Assembly (NCBI RefSeq): GCF_014306625.1
Contig: NZ_JACRYL010000005.1
Coordinates: 223,132 to 287,131, forward strand
DNA from: Pedobacter fastidiosus
Lineage (GTDB): Bacteria > Bacteroidota > Bacteroidia > Sphingobacteriales > Sphingobacteriaceae
DNA: 64,000 nt
Direction: 5' to 3'
The number at the start of each line of letters is the position of its first letter. The stretch's first letter is position 1. The position numbers were made by a program, and so were the translations under genes. The notes under the pieces are model-generated. The model made no database searches, had not been told where the DNA came from, and was given only the letters and a program-made list of their open reading frames with translations. This document shows, in pieces, positions 1-8,099 of the stretch.

Positions 1-902
1 ATGGTTTTAATATCCATTGCACTATCTGCCAAGAGTTCTTTGGCTTTCATTAATTTGTAATCGCTCAGGTAGCCAAAAACCGTATTATTAAAAGTCTCTT
101 TAAAACCCTGTTTAAGCTTAAATTCGTTAATGCCTACAATTTTTGCAAGCTCTGTTAAAGATGGCGGATGATTTACGTTTTGTAATAAATATTCCCGAGC
201 ATAATGAATCCGATCCTTATCATAAGCCGATTTTATACTTGGCTTTTCGGTCTTTTTATCAGCAATTACAAAAGCCTGCGCCTGCAGAGCCAATAATTCC
301 ACACATTTAGATTGAAGAAATAAAAGCTTTAATCCGCCTGTAAAAGAACAATTCATGATGTCGTTTATACAACTGTACATAGCCAAACTGATGGGTAGAT
401 TTTCGGCAGAAAGTTCAACAGATTTGTTGTTCATAATGTTATCGCCGAATGTTTTTAGCAAAGTACTGCTATCGCTAATCAAATCGACAAATTTCTCCCT
501 TTGAAAATGAACTTCGAAAAATTTGTGCGATTCATCGGTAGAGAATTGGGCTATTCCATCAAAGTAAGGCGTGTATAGAATGTTATGTTGGTTGGCCTTA
601 ATGGCTATTTTTTTATTGGTTATAAAATTTTCTAAAACCCCATCTCCTTTAATTGAAAAATGGAGTTCAACCAATTCTGGCTCATCAAAAGATTTTACCC
701 TCAATCGGGCTTCTTTAACCACCACATCGCCATAAATAATAAAGATACCCGAGAAAGCAATTTGAACCAACTCCGCATCGCCAAATGGAAAGCTAAATTT
801 CTCTCTTCTTTCAGTAACCAGAGGAAGGTTCATTTGAGATGGGTCGATCATATCGCCAACAACATACCGCTGGTTAGATTTATCGTAAATGCTTATGGCC
901 AT
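1..902 (-). CDS. AraC-family transcriptional regulator (partial, C-terminus beyond window)
   Basis: The reverse strand is open from the window edge to an ATG at 902 (reads MAISIYDKSNQRYVVGD). The last 80 or so visible residues look like the first half of an AraC-type DNA-binding domain: DRIHYAREYLLQN, then PPSLTELAKIVGINEFKLK as the first helix-turn-helix and FKETFNNTVFGYLSDYKL leading into the second. The preceding ~210 residues are a sensor-like region. This arrangement fits PchR-like AraC regulators that control siderophore and iron uptake genes. An upstream in-frame-looking ATG at 917 runs into a stop, so 902 is the start. It is divergent from the siderophore-interacting protein at 998, which is its likely target (inference). 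The protein end lies outside the window. Confidence 0.85.
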   Translation of the reverse strand, partial: MAISIYDKSNQRYVVGDMIDPSQMNLPLVTERREKFSFPFGDAELVQIAFSGIFIIYGDVVVKEARLRVKSFDEPELVELHFSIKGDGVLENFITNKKIAIKANQHNILYTPYFDGIAQFSTDESHKFFEVHFQREKFVDLISDSSTLLKTFGDNIMNNKSVELSAENLPISLAMYSCINDIMNCSFTGGLKLLFLQSKCVELLALQAQAFVIADKKTEKPSIKSAYDKDRIHYAREYLLQNVNHPPSLTELAKIVGINEFKLKQGFKETFNNTVFGYLSDYKLMKAKELLADSAMDIKT

Positions 903-963
903 AAAATCCCTTTCATGTAAGTTTTAATCCGTTTGGTGTAAAATGAACCCAACATTCTACGAT

Positions 964-971
964 TACTTTTG
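964..971 (+). promoter_or_regulatory. Candidate -7 promoter element (TAnnTTTG)
   Basis: Exact TACTTTTG match to the Bacteroidota -7 consensus, 26 bases before the ATG of the siderophore-interacting protein. No convincing -33 TTG at normal spacing was found, so this rests on one element only. Confidence 0.4.
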
Positions 972-997
972 ATGAATTTACTAAACAAATTACGACT

Positions 998-1729
998 ATG
1001 CCAAAATTACCCTCATGGCTAGCAAATACAGTTGAGAAAATCATCAGCAATAAAATTTATGCTGTAGAGGTTCTAGAAACCCAAATGCTAAGCAACAATA
1101 TAAAATCGGTTACGTTTAAAGGCGACTTCCTGGAGGCAAATTTTATCCCCGGAAACGAAGTGCTTTTTAGAGTTAATTCGAACGAATATAGACATTATAC
1201 TTTATCTGATTACGATAAAAATGAAGATACCTGTAAGGTTATTTTTTACTTAAATCGCCAAGGTCCTGGAAATAACTGGGCTGTAAATATTCAAAAAGGC
1301 GATCAATTAAAAATGATTGTAGATAAAGCCAAGGTTAAATACAATTTTGAATCCAATCAACATTTCTTTTTTGGTGATGAAACCAGTATGGGTTTATACG
1401 AATCTTTAGGCAAAATGGCGCTAGAGTTAGATGACGAATACTTCGGGATTTTAGAAGTGAGAGAAGAAAATTTCCCAGCAGTTGATGGAATTAAACTTTT
1501 AATTGATGCTGTGCCTTCTATAGAAAATGCTCCTGCAGAAAATGCGGTGATTTGGATGGAAAACATGCATCCAAAATGTTGGGAAATGTGGAAAGACGCA
1601 ACTTTTTACCTAACTGGAAGAGCAAAATCTGTTCAGCGGTTTAAAAAATATTTAAAGCAAAAGGGTGTAGGTTTCAGGCAAATTATTACCATGCCTTACT
1701 GGGAAATCGGAAAAGTAGGTGGCGGTTAA
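998..1729 (+). CDS. Siderophore-interacting flavoreductase (ferredoxin-reductase-like FAD/NAD(P) domains)
   Basis: A 243-residue cytoplasmic protein with the two-domain layout of the ViuB/siderophore-interacting family. Residues ~20-110 form an FAD-binding beta-barrel with the flavin motif RHYTLSDY and a glycine-containing GPGNNWA segment. Residues ~120-240 form an NAD(P)-like domain beginning FFFGDETSMG. Family members reduce ferric siderophores to release iron in the cytoplasm. No signal peptide is present. The gene is divergent from an AraC-type regulator at 902, the usual pairing for iron-acquisition genes, and converges on the DUF3078 gene with only 4 bases between stops. The family is clear; the substrate is inferred. 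Confidence 0.8.
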   Translation: MPKLPSWLANTVEKIISNKIYAVEVLETQMLSNNIKSVTFKGDFLEANFIPGNEVLFRVNSNEYRHYTLSDYDKNEDTCKVIFYLNRQGPGNNWAVNIQKGDQLKMIVDKAKVKYNFESNQHFFFGDETSMGLYESLGKMALELDDEYFGILEVREENFPAVDGIKLLIDAVPSIENAPAENAVIWMENMHPKCWEMWKDATFYLTGRAKSVQRFKKYLKQKGVGFRQIITMPYWEIGKVGGG

Positions 1730-1733
1730 ACCG

Positions 1734-2741
1734 CTACCTAGGGAATGTGAAGCCAAAGCCAAGCGCTAGGGTTTGGTTAGCCTGAATTTTATTTGTACCT
1801 GTATCTGCATCAAAAAGCATTACACCTGTTAAACTGGTGTTCATAAAACGGTTTATTTTAGCTGTTATAGCGATATCCAAACGATGATCAATTTTAGCCC
1901 AAGTAATGTCATCATAAGGAACGAACATTAAGTATCTTGCTTTAAGATTTGTGTTTGGGAAAATATCCTTATCGAAAGAACTTACCACTTGAAAAGCCAA
2001 TTCGTTACGGAAGTTTTTGCCTTTATCAACACCATAAACATTGGTTTTGCCATCGTAAACTGTACTATCAAGAACAAAAGTCTGTCTTGCTGTTCCGGTA
2101 CCAATCCTTGTAGAAAAATATTTAACAGGTTTATATTCAAAACCTATCGACTCTGTTAAATATCCAGGAGCCATAAATCTAGATATTAAAACCTGCTGTT
2201 CTTCTTGAGTATTATTGTCTCTATAATATCGGTAACCGTTATCAAATTGCGACTCAAAACTGACGGACCCAAAGAAGAACCAGTTTTTTGATAATTGAAA
2301 AGAAGCTTTATTGTCCCAAAAAATCCTATCATTGGTTTTCTTTTGCAGCTGATCCTTGTTTTTTACCTTACCATATTGCAAAATAACCTCGGTTACATAA
2401 CTATAACTGTTCTTATTGTATTCTGCTTTATAGTTTAATAATCCACCAACGGCAACAGAATTTACACCGCCACCTTTCCAGTTATTACTAAATTGTGCCT
2501 GGTTAACATTAATGCCGATGTTGGTTCTTGTTTTCCAGTAATTAACTTTTGCGTTAACCACATAAGGCTTAAGTTTTACAGGTTCAAAGTTTAACGGACC
2601 TTGCCTACTGGGCAACGGACTGCGTTTAAGCTTAATATTAAGGTCTTTTGTATTGATCGGAATTGTATCAATCTCCTGAGAGTATGATCTTACAGAGCAG
2701 ATGCTGAGAATGATAACTAGGGAGGTTACAAGTTTCTTCAT
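1734..2741 (-). CDS. DUF3078 domain outer-membrane-like protein
   Basis: 335 residues with an N-terminal signal peptide (MKKLVTSLVIILSICSVRSYSQ). The core matches what is known of DUF3078, a Bacteroidota-specific family: an NVNQAQFSNNWKGGGVNS segment at ~75-95 followed by alternating amphipathic strands (NWFFFGSVSFESQFD, EYKPVKYFSTRIGTG) ending in GFGFTFPR. The alternating pattern and the aromatic C-terminal strand suggest a beta-barrel in the outer membrane. No catalytic motif is visible and the function of the family is not established. The gene stands alone, convergent with the siderophore-interacting protein gene. Confidence 0.75.
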   Translation of the reverse strand: MKKLVTSLVIILSICSVRSYSQEIDTIPINTKDLNIKLKRSPLPSRQGPLNFEPVKLKPYVVNAKVNYWKTRTNIGINVNQAQFSNNWKGGGVNSVAVGGLLNYKAEYNKNSYSYVTEVILQYGKVKNKDQLQKKTNDRIFWDNKASFQLSKNWFFFGSVSFESQFDNGYRYYRDNNTQEEQQVLISRFMAPGYLTESIGFEYKPVKYFSTRIGTGTARQTFVLDSTVYDGKTNVYGVDKGKNFRNELAFQVVSSFDKDIFPNTNLKARYLMFVPYDDITWAKIDHRLDIAITAKINRFMNTSLTGVMLFDADTGTNKIQANQTLALGFGFTFPR

Positions 2742-2826
2742 TGGTTACAAAGAAAATGAAAAATTTTAGAGATTAAAAGGTTTTAGTGAAATGAATAACG
2801 AACGAGGCTTCAATTTTCAGCTCAAA

Positions 2827-3159
2827 TTACGATGTTTTGCTTTTTCTTAACCACCCAAACCAGTTGCCTCTTTTTAAATAATTTAGGTCACGTTCATGGT
2901 CATAAGCTTCTTTTTCGAAGATTATATTACGATAAGCCAAATAATGCTCGCCATATTTTAGGCGATTAATTAAGTAATTAAAAAGATAAAAAATGTAGAA
3001 TAGTAAAATGAGCATTTCCAATTGCTGGCGCAGATGGATTTTTTCGTGATTGATGATTTCTGCATCCCTCTTTAAATCTGCTGATTTTAGCAATATAAAT
3101 GGAAATATTGCCATCCCAGAAGCGGGTAGATTTTTAATCACCAAGATCGGTACTTTCAC
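2827..3159 (-). CDS. Small membrane protein with HExxH motif, minimal M48/M56-like metalloprotease candidate
   Basis: 110 residues, no recognised name. It carries H38-E39-K40-I41-H42, the gluzincin zinc motif, followed at once by a hydrophobic membrane segment (~46-64) and then by FEKEAY at 81-86. In M48/M56 metalloproteases the third zinc ligand is a glutamate in a similar E..EA context downstream of a membrane helix, so E82 or E84 could fill that role. A short hydrophobic stretch also occupies residues 3-24. Its ATG overlaps the stop of the upstream secreted gene (3156-3908) by 4 bases, so the two are translationally coupled. Protease activity is inference; the protein could also be an inactive relic. 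Confidence 0.6.
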   Translation of the reverse strand: MKVPILVIKNLPASGMAIFPFILLKSADLKRDAEIINHEKIHLRQQLEMLILLFYIFYLFNYLINRLKYGEHYLAYRNIIFEKEAYDHERDLNYLKRGNWFGWLRKSKTS

Positions 3160-3908
3160 AGCTGATCTATGGTTAACTTTGGCAATGCAGGTAATTGTAA
3201 AGCTTTTGGATTTAGGCGATAGCTTTTATACGCATTGCGAATAAATAGGTTGAAAGAATAATCGGTAGCATCTAACACGAATTGGTAGGTTGGCCTATAT
3301 TGCTGCATAAAATCAGTTAATTCATCATCTTTAATTCCAAGTATTTTTTGAACCAAGGTCGCATTAAATCGGTAATCAATCAGATCTTCCCTATAATCTT
3401 TTTCCAATATTTTTTGCAGGTGTCGGGCATTTCTGCCTTGCTTGCTCAATAAATTATAAATGGCATCTATGCCTAAACCAACACCACCATTACCTAAATT
3501 TAAGAGATCTTTGCTGCTTCCATTAATGGTAGCATAGCGATATTCTTTGATTGATTTTTCATATTGCTGTTGTGGCGTTAACCTCTTCTGCTGAATAACA
3601 ACATCTCTTAATCTAATTCCTAAAGATTTTAACTGAAAATATGCTGCCGATTGTCCTTTAAAAACCATAGTATCTACACCATAACCAGATAATGCAGCTA
3701 CCAAAGTATCACCAGGAACAGCAAAAGTGCTAAATTCTCCCTTCGTGTTGTTGTAAAGCCCATCGCCAGTTCTAATGTTATAAATGTAAACCTTTGCTAA
3801 ACGCTGTTTGGTTTCTTTATCAATAACAATCCCTGCCAACGGTTTGGTTTGGGCATACAGCATCGCCGAGAGGCAAAAAGAGAAAATAAACGCGGTAATA
3901 AATTTCAT
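3156..3908 (-). CDS. Secreted carboxypeptidase-regulatory-like domain protein
   Basis: 250 residues with a signal peptide (MKFITAFIFSFCLSAMLYAQ). Residues ~22-105 resemble the CarboxypepD_reg-like beta-sandwich common in Bacteroidota surface proteins: PLAGIVIDKETKQRLAKVYIYN, a GDTLVAALSGYGVDT segment and a final LRDVVIQ strand. The remaining ~140 residues are helical and charged and were not assigned. It sits directly before, and overlaps by 4 bases, the small HExxH membrane protein gene, so both probably belong to one transcript. The exact role is unknown; a periplasmic or outer-membrane-associated structural role is likely. Confidence 0.65.
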   Translation of the reverse strand: MKFITAFIFSFCLSAMLYAQTKPLAGIVIDKETKQRLAKVYIYNIRTGDGLYNNTKGEFSTFAVPGDTLVAALSGYGVDTMVFKGQSAAYFQLKSLGIRLRDVVIQQKRLTPQQQYEKSIKEYRYATINGSSKDLLNLGNGGVGLGIDAIYNLLSKQGRNARHLQKILEKDYREDLIDYRFNATLVQKILGIKDDELTDFMQQYRPTYQFVLDATDYSFNLFIRNAYKSYRLNPKALQLPALPKLTIDQL

Positions 3909-3915
3909 TAGGTTA

Positions 3916-3923
3916 CAAAACTA
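3916..3923 (-). promoter_or_regulatory. Candidate -7 promoter element (TAnnTTTG) 7 bases before an ATG
   Basis: Reverse strand reads TAGTTTTG, an exact consensus match, ending only 7 bases before the ATG at 3908. If used, the transcript would have almost no 5' leader. Confidence 0.4.
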
Positions 3924-3956
3924 CAAATAAGCTTTAGGCAATAATTACGATTAACA

Positions 3957-4814
3957 TTATTTAACCTTAAGTACTTGCCCTAATTTTATTGCATCAGTGG
4001 TCATGCTGTTCAGCATTTTAAGCTCATCAACGGTTAAGTTAAAACGTTTTGCAATATTATACAAAGTATCTCCCTTTACAATAGTATAAGTTCCATCGGC
4101 CAAAATTGGTTTTGCACCAACTGGCGGGGTTTCTACTGGGGTAAATTTCTTTTTCTCCTGCGGGATATTTTCGTTGATTTCGGTAAAGACACGGTCCTCT
4201 CGAGCAATTTTTTGCTTTTCACTTTCTGATTGATCGTATTGGTGAAGCTGATATTTCTCAATGGTGCTAATCAGCATATCCGGATATTTCGGATTAGTAG
4301 CATAACCAGCAGTTTTTAAGCCTTGAGCCCAGCTTTTGTAATCATTTTTATCCAACTGAAAAAGGAAGCTGTAACGCTTGCGCTTTAAAAACTCAGAGTG
4401 ATCCTTGAATGATTCACGAGCATCTTTATAAACCCTAAAACAATCGTTTTTTTGATCATCATCTCTAAAATAGTTTTTTCCTTTCCAATCTGAAGTACAC
4501 TTAATGCCGAAATGATTGTTAGCGTATTTGGCTAAATCGCTGTTTCCGCTGCCCGATTCTAAAATCCCCTGTGCCAAGGTAATGCTGGCCGGAATTCCAT
4601 AAGCGTTCATTTCTTCTATTGCTACGGCTTTAAATTCATCAATATAACTTAGAGTATTATAACTTTTATAGCTGTTGTTGTTGGCTTTGTTGGAGGCTTT
4701 CTCAATCTGCTTGTTGTTTTTAGAAAATTTTCTTGATGAGCAGGAGCTCAGGAAAATTGCAACTATGGCAATAAGAATAAAAGGATGAAAAGTGGAATGA
4801 GTAAATTGACGCAT
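3957..4814 (-). CDS. Lipoprotein glucosaminidase with C-terminal LysM
   Basis: 285 residues. The N-terminus has a lipoprotein signal with lipobox LSSC at ~24. Residues ~55-200 match the mannosyl-glycoprotein endo-beta-N-acetylglucosaminidase/GH73 fold: QGILESGSGNSDLA carries the expected catalytic glutamate, followed by NNHFGIKC, YRD-like FRVYKDARESFKDHSEFL and GWAQGLKTAGYAT. Residues ~242-285 form one LysM (TYTIVKGDTLYNIAKRF). Family members cleave glycan strands of peptidoglycan; the lipid anchor and LysM place it at the periplasmic cell wall. It lies immediately downstream of a paralogue at 4857-5534 with the same architecture. Confidence 0.88.
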   Translation of the reverse strand: MRQFTHSTFHPFILIAIVAIFLSSCSSRKFSKNNKQIEKASNKANNNSYKSYNTLSYIDEFKAVAIEEMNAYGIPASITLAQGILESGSGNSDLAKYANNHFGIKCTSDWKGKNYFRDDDQKNDCFRVYKDARESFKDHSEFLKRKRYSFLFQLDKNDYKSWAQGLKTAGYATNPKYPDMLISTIEKYQLHQYDQSESEKQKIAREDRVFTEINENIPQEKKKFTPVETPPVGAKPILADGTYTIVKGDTLYNIAKRFNLTVDELKMLNSMTTDAIKLGQVLKVK

Positions 4815-4856
4815 TTATATGGTGCTGAATTTGTTGTGATTAGTAATAATATTGTT

Positions 4857-5534
4857 TTAAAGTTTAATTTTCTGGCCAGGTTTTAAATTGACTTTTTTTA
4901 AACCGTTTTTCTTCATAATGGCTTTAACTGTAGTTCCTTTTTTCTTGGCAATAACGCTTAAATTATCTCCAGATTTTACGGTATAAGCTTTGGCTGTTTT
5001 AGTGCTTCTTTTTTTGCGATGATAAACTGGAGTGGCGTAAACAGGTTCTTCGTAACCTTCAGGGCGCTCATCGTATTGGTAAAGCTCGTATTTTTTTACA
5101 AGTGCAATCACCTGGCTAGCCCAAGTTCTGCTGTGTGCATAACCATAACGCTGAATTCCTCTTGCCCAACCTTTGTAATCATATTGATCGTATTTTTCAA
5201 AAAGATTGTTGAACGGAGCACGGGTTTCCATGATTTCTACAAAATGACTATAAGACTCATCAGCATTTAAGTAATCTCTATAGGAAGAATGAATTTCATC
5301 ATTGTTATTTGGTCCTTTAACACCAAAGTGATTGTTTAAATGTTGGGCTATCCTACTATTTCCTGATGCCGACTCGTGGATAGCAACAGCCAAAATTAAA
5401 CTCGTCGGAATTTTATGATCACGCATTAATTCCTGAGCGTACTTTACATGTTCTGCAATGTAATCTTCGGTATCTTGAGCTTTCGCAATAATTCCCGTTA
5501 GCAGGAATAAGCAAAGAATAAATATTTTTTTCAT
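4857..5534 (-). CDS. Secreted glucosaminidase with C-terminal LysM
   Basis: About 225 residues from the ATG at 5534 (MKKIFILCLFLLTGIIAKAQ, a clear signal peptide). A longer frame reaches 5582 but would begin inside a hairpin repeat and bury the signal peptide, so it was not used. Residues ~30-165 form a GH73-like glucosaminidase domain (AVAIHESASGNSRIA with the catalytic-type glutamate, NNHFGVKG, WARGIQRYGYA). The last ~45 residues are a LysM (YTVKSGDNLSVIAKKKG). It differs from its downstream paralogue at 3957-4814 in being released by signal peptidase I rather than lipid-anchored. Likely role is peptidoglycan remodelling. Confidence 0.88.
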   Translation of the reverse strand: MKKIFILCLFLLTGIIAKAQDTEDYIAEHVKYAQELMRDHKIPTSLILAVAIHESASGNSRIAQHLNNHFGVKGPNNNDEIHSSYRDYLNADESYSHFVEIMETRAPFNNLFEKYDQYDYKGWARGIQRYGYAHSRTWASQVIALVKKYELYQYDERPEGYEEPVYATPVYHRKKRSTKTAKAYTVKSGDNLSVIAKKKGTTVKAIMKKNGLKKVNLKPGQKIKL

Positions 5535-5549
5535 TTCTTTATTATTGTC

Positions 5550-5609
5550 CGTCATTGCGAGGCACGAAGCAATCTCAATCAACAGATTGCTTCGTGCCTC
5601 GCAATGACG
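5550..5609. repeat. Perfect 26-bp inverted repeat (hairpin repeat with CGTCATT ends)
   Basis: Arms 5550-5575 and 5584-5609 are perfect reverse complements around an 8-base loop. The ends read CGTCATTGCG and CGCAATGACG. It fills the gap between the O-methyltransferase gene stop side and the glucosaminidase start, and ends just before the methyltransferase stop codon. A similar terminus recurs at 37111-37143 and, more loosely, at 38959-39049. Stem stability suggests a dispersed REP-like element that may also act as a terminator. Confidence 0.85.
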
Positions 5610-5613
5610 ATTT

Positions 5614-6249
5614 TCATTTCTTCCTGATCACGAACAAACCATCTCTAACTGGCAGAATTAATTTCTCTACCCGTTGGTCTGCTGCTATCTTATCATTAAA
5701 ATTAGTAATATTCTTGGTGTCTTTATCTTGTTGATCCTGAAGTACTTTTCCACTCCACAACACATTATCCACAATGATGATTCCGCCTGTGCGAACACGA
5801 TCAAAAATTAAATCGTAATAAGTGCCGTTGTTTTTCTTGTCAGCATCGATAAATACGATATCGAAAACCTCATTTAAATCGTTAATGGTTTTGGTGGCGT
5901 CGCCTAAAATATAATTGATTTTGTTGCTGTATTCGGATTGTGCAAAATTGTTCCGAACCATATCTTCCAGTTCGGCGTTAATATCTAACGTGTAAATAAT
6001 TCCATCTTCTGATAAACCTTCGGCTAGGCAAAGCGTAGCATAACCGGTAAATGTTCCAATTTCTAAAATTCTTTTTGGGGAAACCATTTTACTCAACAGG
6101 CTTAAAACACGACCTTGATAATGGCCAGAAAGCATCCGAGGCATTAAAACTTTAAGATTGGTTTCACGATCTATCCGTTGAAGCAATTCGCTTTCAGGTT
6201 CACAATAATTAATTAAAAGTTGTTGTAAATCGTCGTTTATTAAGCTCAT
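5614..6249 (-). CDS. Class I SAM-dependent O-methyltransferase (CCoAOMT-like)
   Basis: 211 residues, cytoplasmic. The SAM-binding motif I is ILEIGTFTGYATLCLAEGL (~65-84), the acidic loop is TLDIN, and DIVFIDADKKN (~130-140) matches the metal- and substrate-binding segment of the caffeoyl-CoA/catechol O-methyltransferase family; IIVDNVLWSGKV follows as expected. These enzymes methylate catechol-like hydroxyls using SAM and a divalent metal. The physiological substrate in Bacteroidota is not known. It starts 9 bases downstream of the ruvX stop, so it is likely cotranscribed with ruvX. Confidence 0.88.
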   Translation of the reverse strand: MSLINDDLQQLLINYCEPESELLQRIDRETNLKVLMPRMLSGHYQGRVLSLLSKMVSPKRILEIGTFTGYATLCLAEGLSEDGIIYTLDINAELEDMVRNNFAQSEYSNKINYILGDATKTINDLNEVFDIVFIDADKKNNGTYYDLIFDRVRTGGIIIVDNVLWSGKVLQDQQDKDTKNITNFNDKIAADQRVEKLILPVRDGLFVIRKK

Positions 6250-6257
6250 GTGTTCGG

Positions 6258-6674
6258 TTATAAACGGTTGGTTTCCATAAAATATTGTAAAATGATGGTC
6301 GCTGCAATGGTATCTACCCGATCCTTATCTCTTCTATCCATTTTTTTTAAGCCACTTTGCATAATTGCCTGATGGGCTAATTTTGAAGTAAAACGTTCAT
6401 CAACCCAATGTTGAGGAATAGTTGGAAATGCCTTTTTTAACAAAGTTGAGAAACCCTTTACGTGTTGTTTAGAATCAGAATCTGATCCATCCATTTGCTT
6501 CGGATCGCCCAGAACAAAAGCTTCAACCTGTTCCGTAAGTAGATATTTTTTAATGTACTCCATCACATCTTTAGGGTGTACGGTGTCTAAACCTGTCGCA
6601 ATAATTTGTAACGGATCGGTAACGGCCAAGCCAATACGTTTAGTTCCGTAATCAAAAGCAAGAATTCGAGCCAT
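6258..6674 (-). CDS. ruvX: RuvX/YqgF pre-16S rRNA nuclease / Holliday junction resolvase-like protein
   Basis: About 138 residues from the ATG at 6674 (MARILAFDYGTKRIGLAVTDP), the usual length for YqgF. The frame extends upstream to 6779, but family members begin at MARILAFDYG, so the short start is preferred. RNase H-fold acidic residues are visible: D in AFDYGTKRIG, E in the VDERFTSK segment, and D in the closing DRVDTIAATIIL. YqgF trims the 5' end of 16S rRNA precursors and was also proposed as a junction resolvase. A -7-type element lies at 6692-6699 in the right orientation. The O-methyltransferase follows closely downstream. Confidence 0.92.
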   Translation of the reverse strand: MARILAFDYGTKRIGLAVTDPLQIIATGLDTVHPKDVMEYIKKYLLTEQVEAFVLGDPKQMDGSDSDSKQHVKGFSTLLKKAFPTIPQHWVDERFTSKLAHQAIMQSGLKKMDRRDKDRVDTIAATIILQYFMETNRL

Positions 6675-6691
6675 ATTAAAATTGAAAGTTT

Positions 6692-6699
6692 CAAAGGTA
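6692..6699 (-). promoter_or_regulatory. Candidate -7 promoter element (TAnnTTTG) for ruvX
   Basis: Reverse strand reads TACCTTTG, an exact consensus match, 17 bases before the ATG at 6674. This also supports the shorter ruvX start, because the extended frame would begin upstream of the promoter. Confidence 0.45.
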
Positions 6700-6770
6700 C
6701 GGTTTTTTGATAAATGGGTTTTTTGACCGAAAAGCATCTTTCCAAGCCACCTAAACCCTATTGTAGCGGC

Positions 6771-6795
6771 ATCCCCCAACTCTTCAATTGGGGAT
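6771..6795. repeat. Short inverted repeat between ruvX and holB
   Basis: ATCCCCCAA and TTGGGGAT face each other around an 8-base loop, in the divergent gap upstream of ruvX. It is followed at about 6890-6915 by a CTGAAACAAGTTCAG palindrome of the kind dispersed in related genomes. No gene is supported in 6675-6948. Confidence 0.5.
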
Positions 6796-6948
6796 ACAGC
6801 GAAAAGAGGGACAGAACCTAACCTATGGAATACTGAACCATGCTTTTCTTAAAAACAAATGTCTTAAAAATCTAAAAAAACTAAATTCTGAAACAAGTTC
6901 AGAACGACGAGGCATTGAATATCATATCTATTTCTTATTTTGCACCAA

Positions 6949-8097
6949 ATGCAGTTTAAAGAAATCATCGGTCAGGAAAAGATAAAGCAACAATTGGTGC
7001 AAACGGTTAAAGAAAACCGGATTAGCCATGCGCAGCTGTTTTTATCGCCGGCCGGTTCTGGTGCTTTACCTTTGGCAATTGCCTATGCTCAATATATAAA
7101 TTGCTTGGATAAGGGCGAAAAGGATAGCTGTGGAGAATGTTCGAGTTGTAGAAAATACGAACGATACATTCATCCAGATTTACATTTTTCTTATCCTTTT
7201 TTTGCTTCAGCTAGCGTTAAAACAGCTGTCGATGTTTTAGAAGATTGGCGGAATATGTTGCTTCAAGATCCTTATATCGACATTGATGTATGGCGATCTA
7301 AATTAGATGCGGCCAACAAACAAGCCAACATAAACATTGCCGAATGTCATGATATTATTAAAAAACTGAGTTATAAAGCTTTTGAAGCGCAAACGAAAGT
7401 TTTGATTATGTGGTTGCCCGAATATTTGGATAAGGCAGGAAATGCATTGCTCAAATTGATAGAAGAACCACCTGCAAATACGCTGTTTATTTTAATAGCA
7501 CAAAGTCAAGATCAGATTTTAACAACGATTTTATCGCGTACACAAATTGTTAAAATTCCAAAATTATCTAGCGAAGAAGTTTCTAATTATTTGCTAAATA
7601 CTAGTGGATTAAATGAGCACCAAGCTATTGATTATGCTTTTTTAGCAGATGGAAATTTAATTGAAGCTAAGGCTTTGGCTGCAGATACGCAGAGCGATAG
7701 TTCGGGTACTTTTACAAGTTGGTTGCGGATGGGTTTTGGAAACAAAGTTCCAGATTTAATCGATTTTACGGATGAAGCTGCAAAGTGGGGGAGAGAAAAT
7801 CAGAAGAATTTTTTAAAGTACGGCGTAAACTATTTACGCGAGTGCTGTTTAATAATAAGTGGAGCAGAAGAATTGGTAAAACTGCCCCCACTAACCTTAG
7901 ATACTGCAAAAAAGCTAAGTACGCATGTACTTACACTTCCAATGGCCGAAGCCATTATTGGTGAGTTGGAAAAGGCACACTACCACATTGAAAGGAATGC
8001 AAATCCTAAAATTCTGTTTTTAGATGTATCTTTACAATTGGTTAAAATTATAAAGTTTAAAACGCTCCCTCAGGGGACTCAATATATATACAATTAA
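6949..8097 (+). CDS. holB: DNA polymerase III subunit delta'
   Basis: About 382 residues from the ATG at 6949 (MQFKEIIGQEKIKQQLVQ); a TTG 9 bases upstream in frame is less likely. The clamp-loader fold is visible: SHAQLFLSPAGSGALPLA takes the P-loop position but lacks the GKT of an active Walker A, as is usual for delta' subunits. A zinc module follows (CLDKGEKDSCGECSSCRKY, ~45-65), then IWLPEYLDKAGNALLKLIEEPP and LSRTQIVKIP, both typical of the DnaX/HolB family. The product acts in the sliding-clamp loader. The ricT gene begins 2 bases after its stop, so the two are cotranscribed. Confidence 0.9.
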   Translation: MQFKEIIGQEKIKQQLVQTVKENRISHAQLFLSPAGSGALPLAIAYAQYINCLDKGEKDSCGECSSCRKYERYIHPDLHFSYPFFASASVKTAVDVLEDWRNMLLQDPYIDIDVWRSKLDAANKQANINIAECHDIIKKLSYKAFEAQTKVLIMWLPEYLDKAGNALLKLIEEPPANTLFILIAQSQDQILTTILSRTQIVKIPKLSSEEVSNYLLNTSGLNEHQAIDYAFLADGNLIEAKALAADTQSDSSGTFTSWLRMGFGNKVPDLIDFTDEAAKWGRENQKNFLKYGVNYLRECCLIISGAEELVKLPPLTLDTAKKLSTHVLTLPMAEAIIGELEKAHYHIERNANPKILFLDVSLQLVKIIKFKTLPQGTQYIYN

Positions 8098-8099
8098 TT

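Noticed and set aside
660..920. Forward-strand open frame near the left edge
   Set aside because: It lies opposite the AraC-type regulator, whose reverse frame carries clear helix-turn-helix motifs.
5534..5582. Possible upstream start for the second glucosaminidase
   Set aside because: The longer frame begins in the hairpin repeat at 5550-5609 and hides a normal signal peptide; ATG at 5534 is better.
6675..6779. Possible N-terminal extension of RuvX
   Set aside because: It adds 35 residues unlike the family, and the -7-type element at 6692-6699 would lie inside it.
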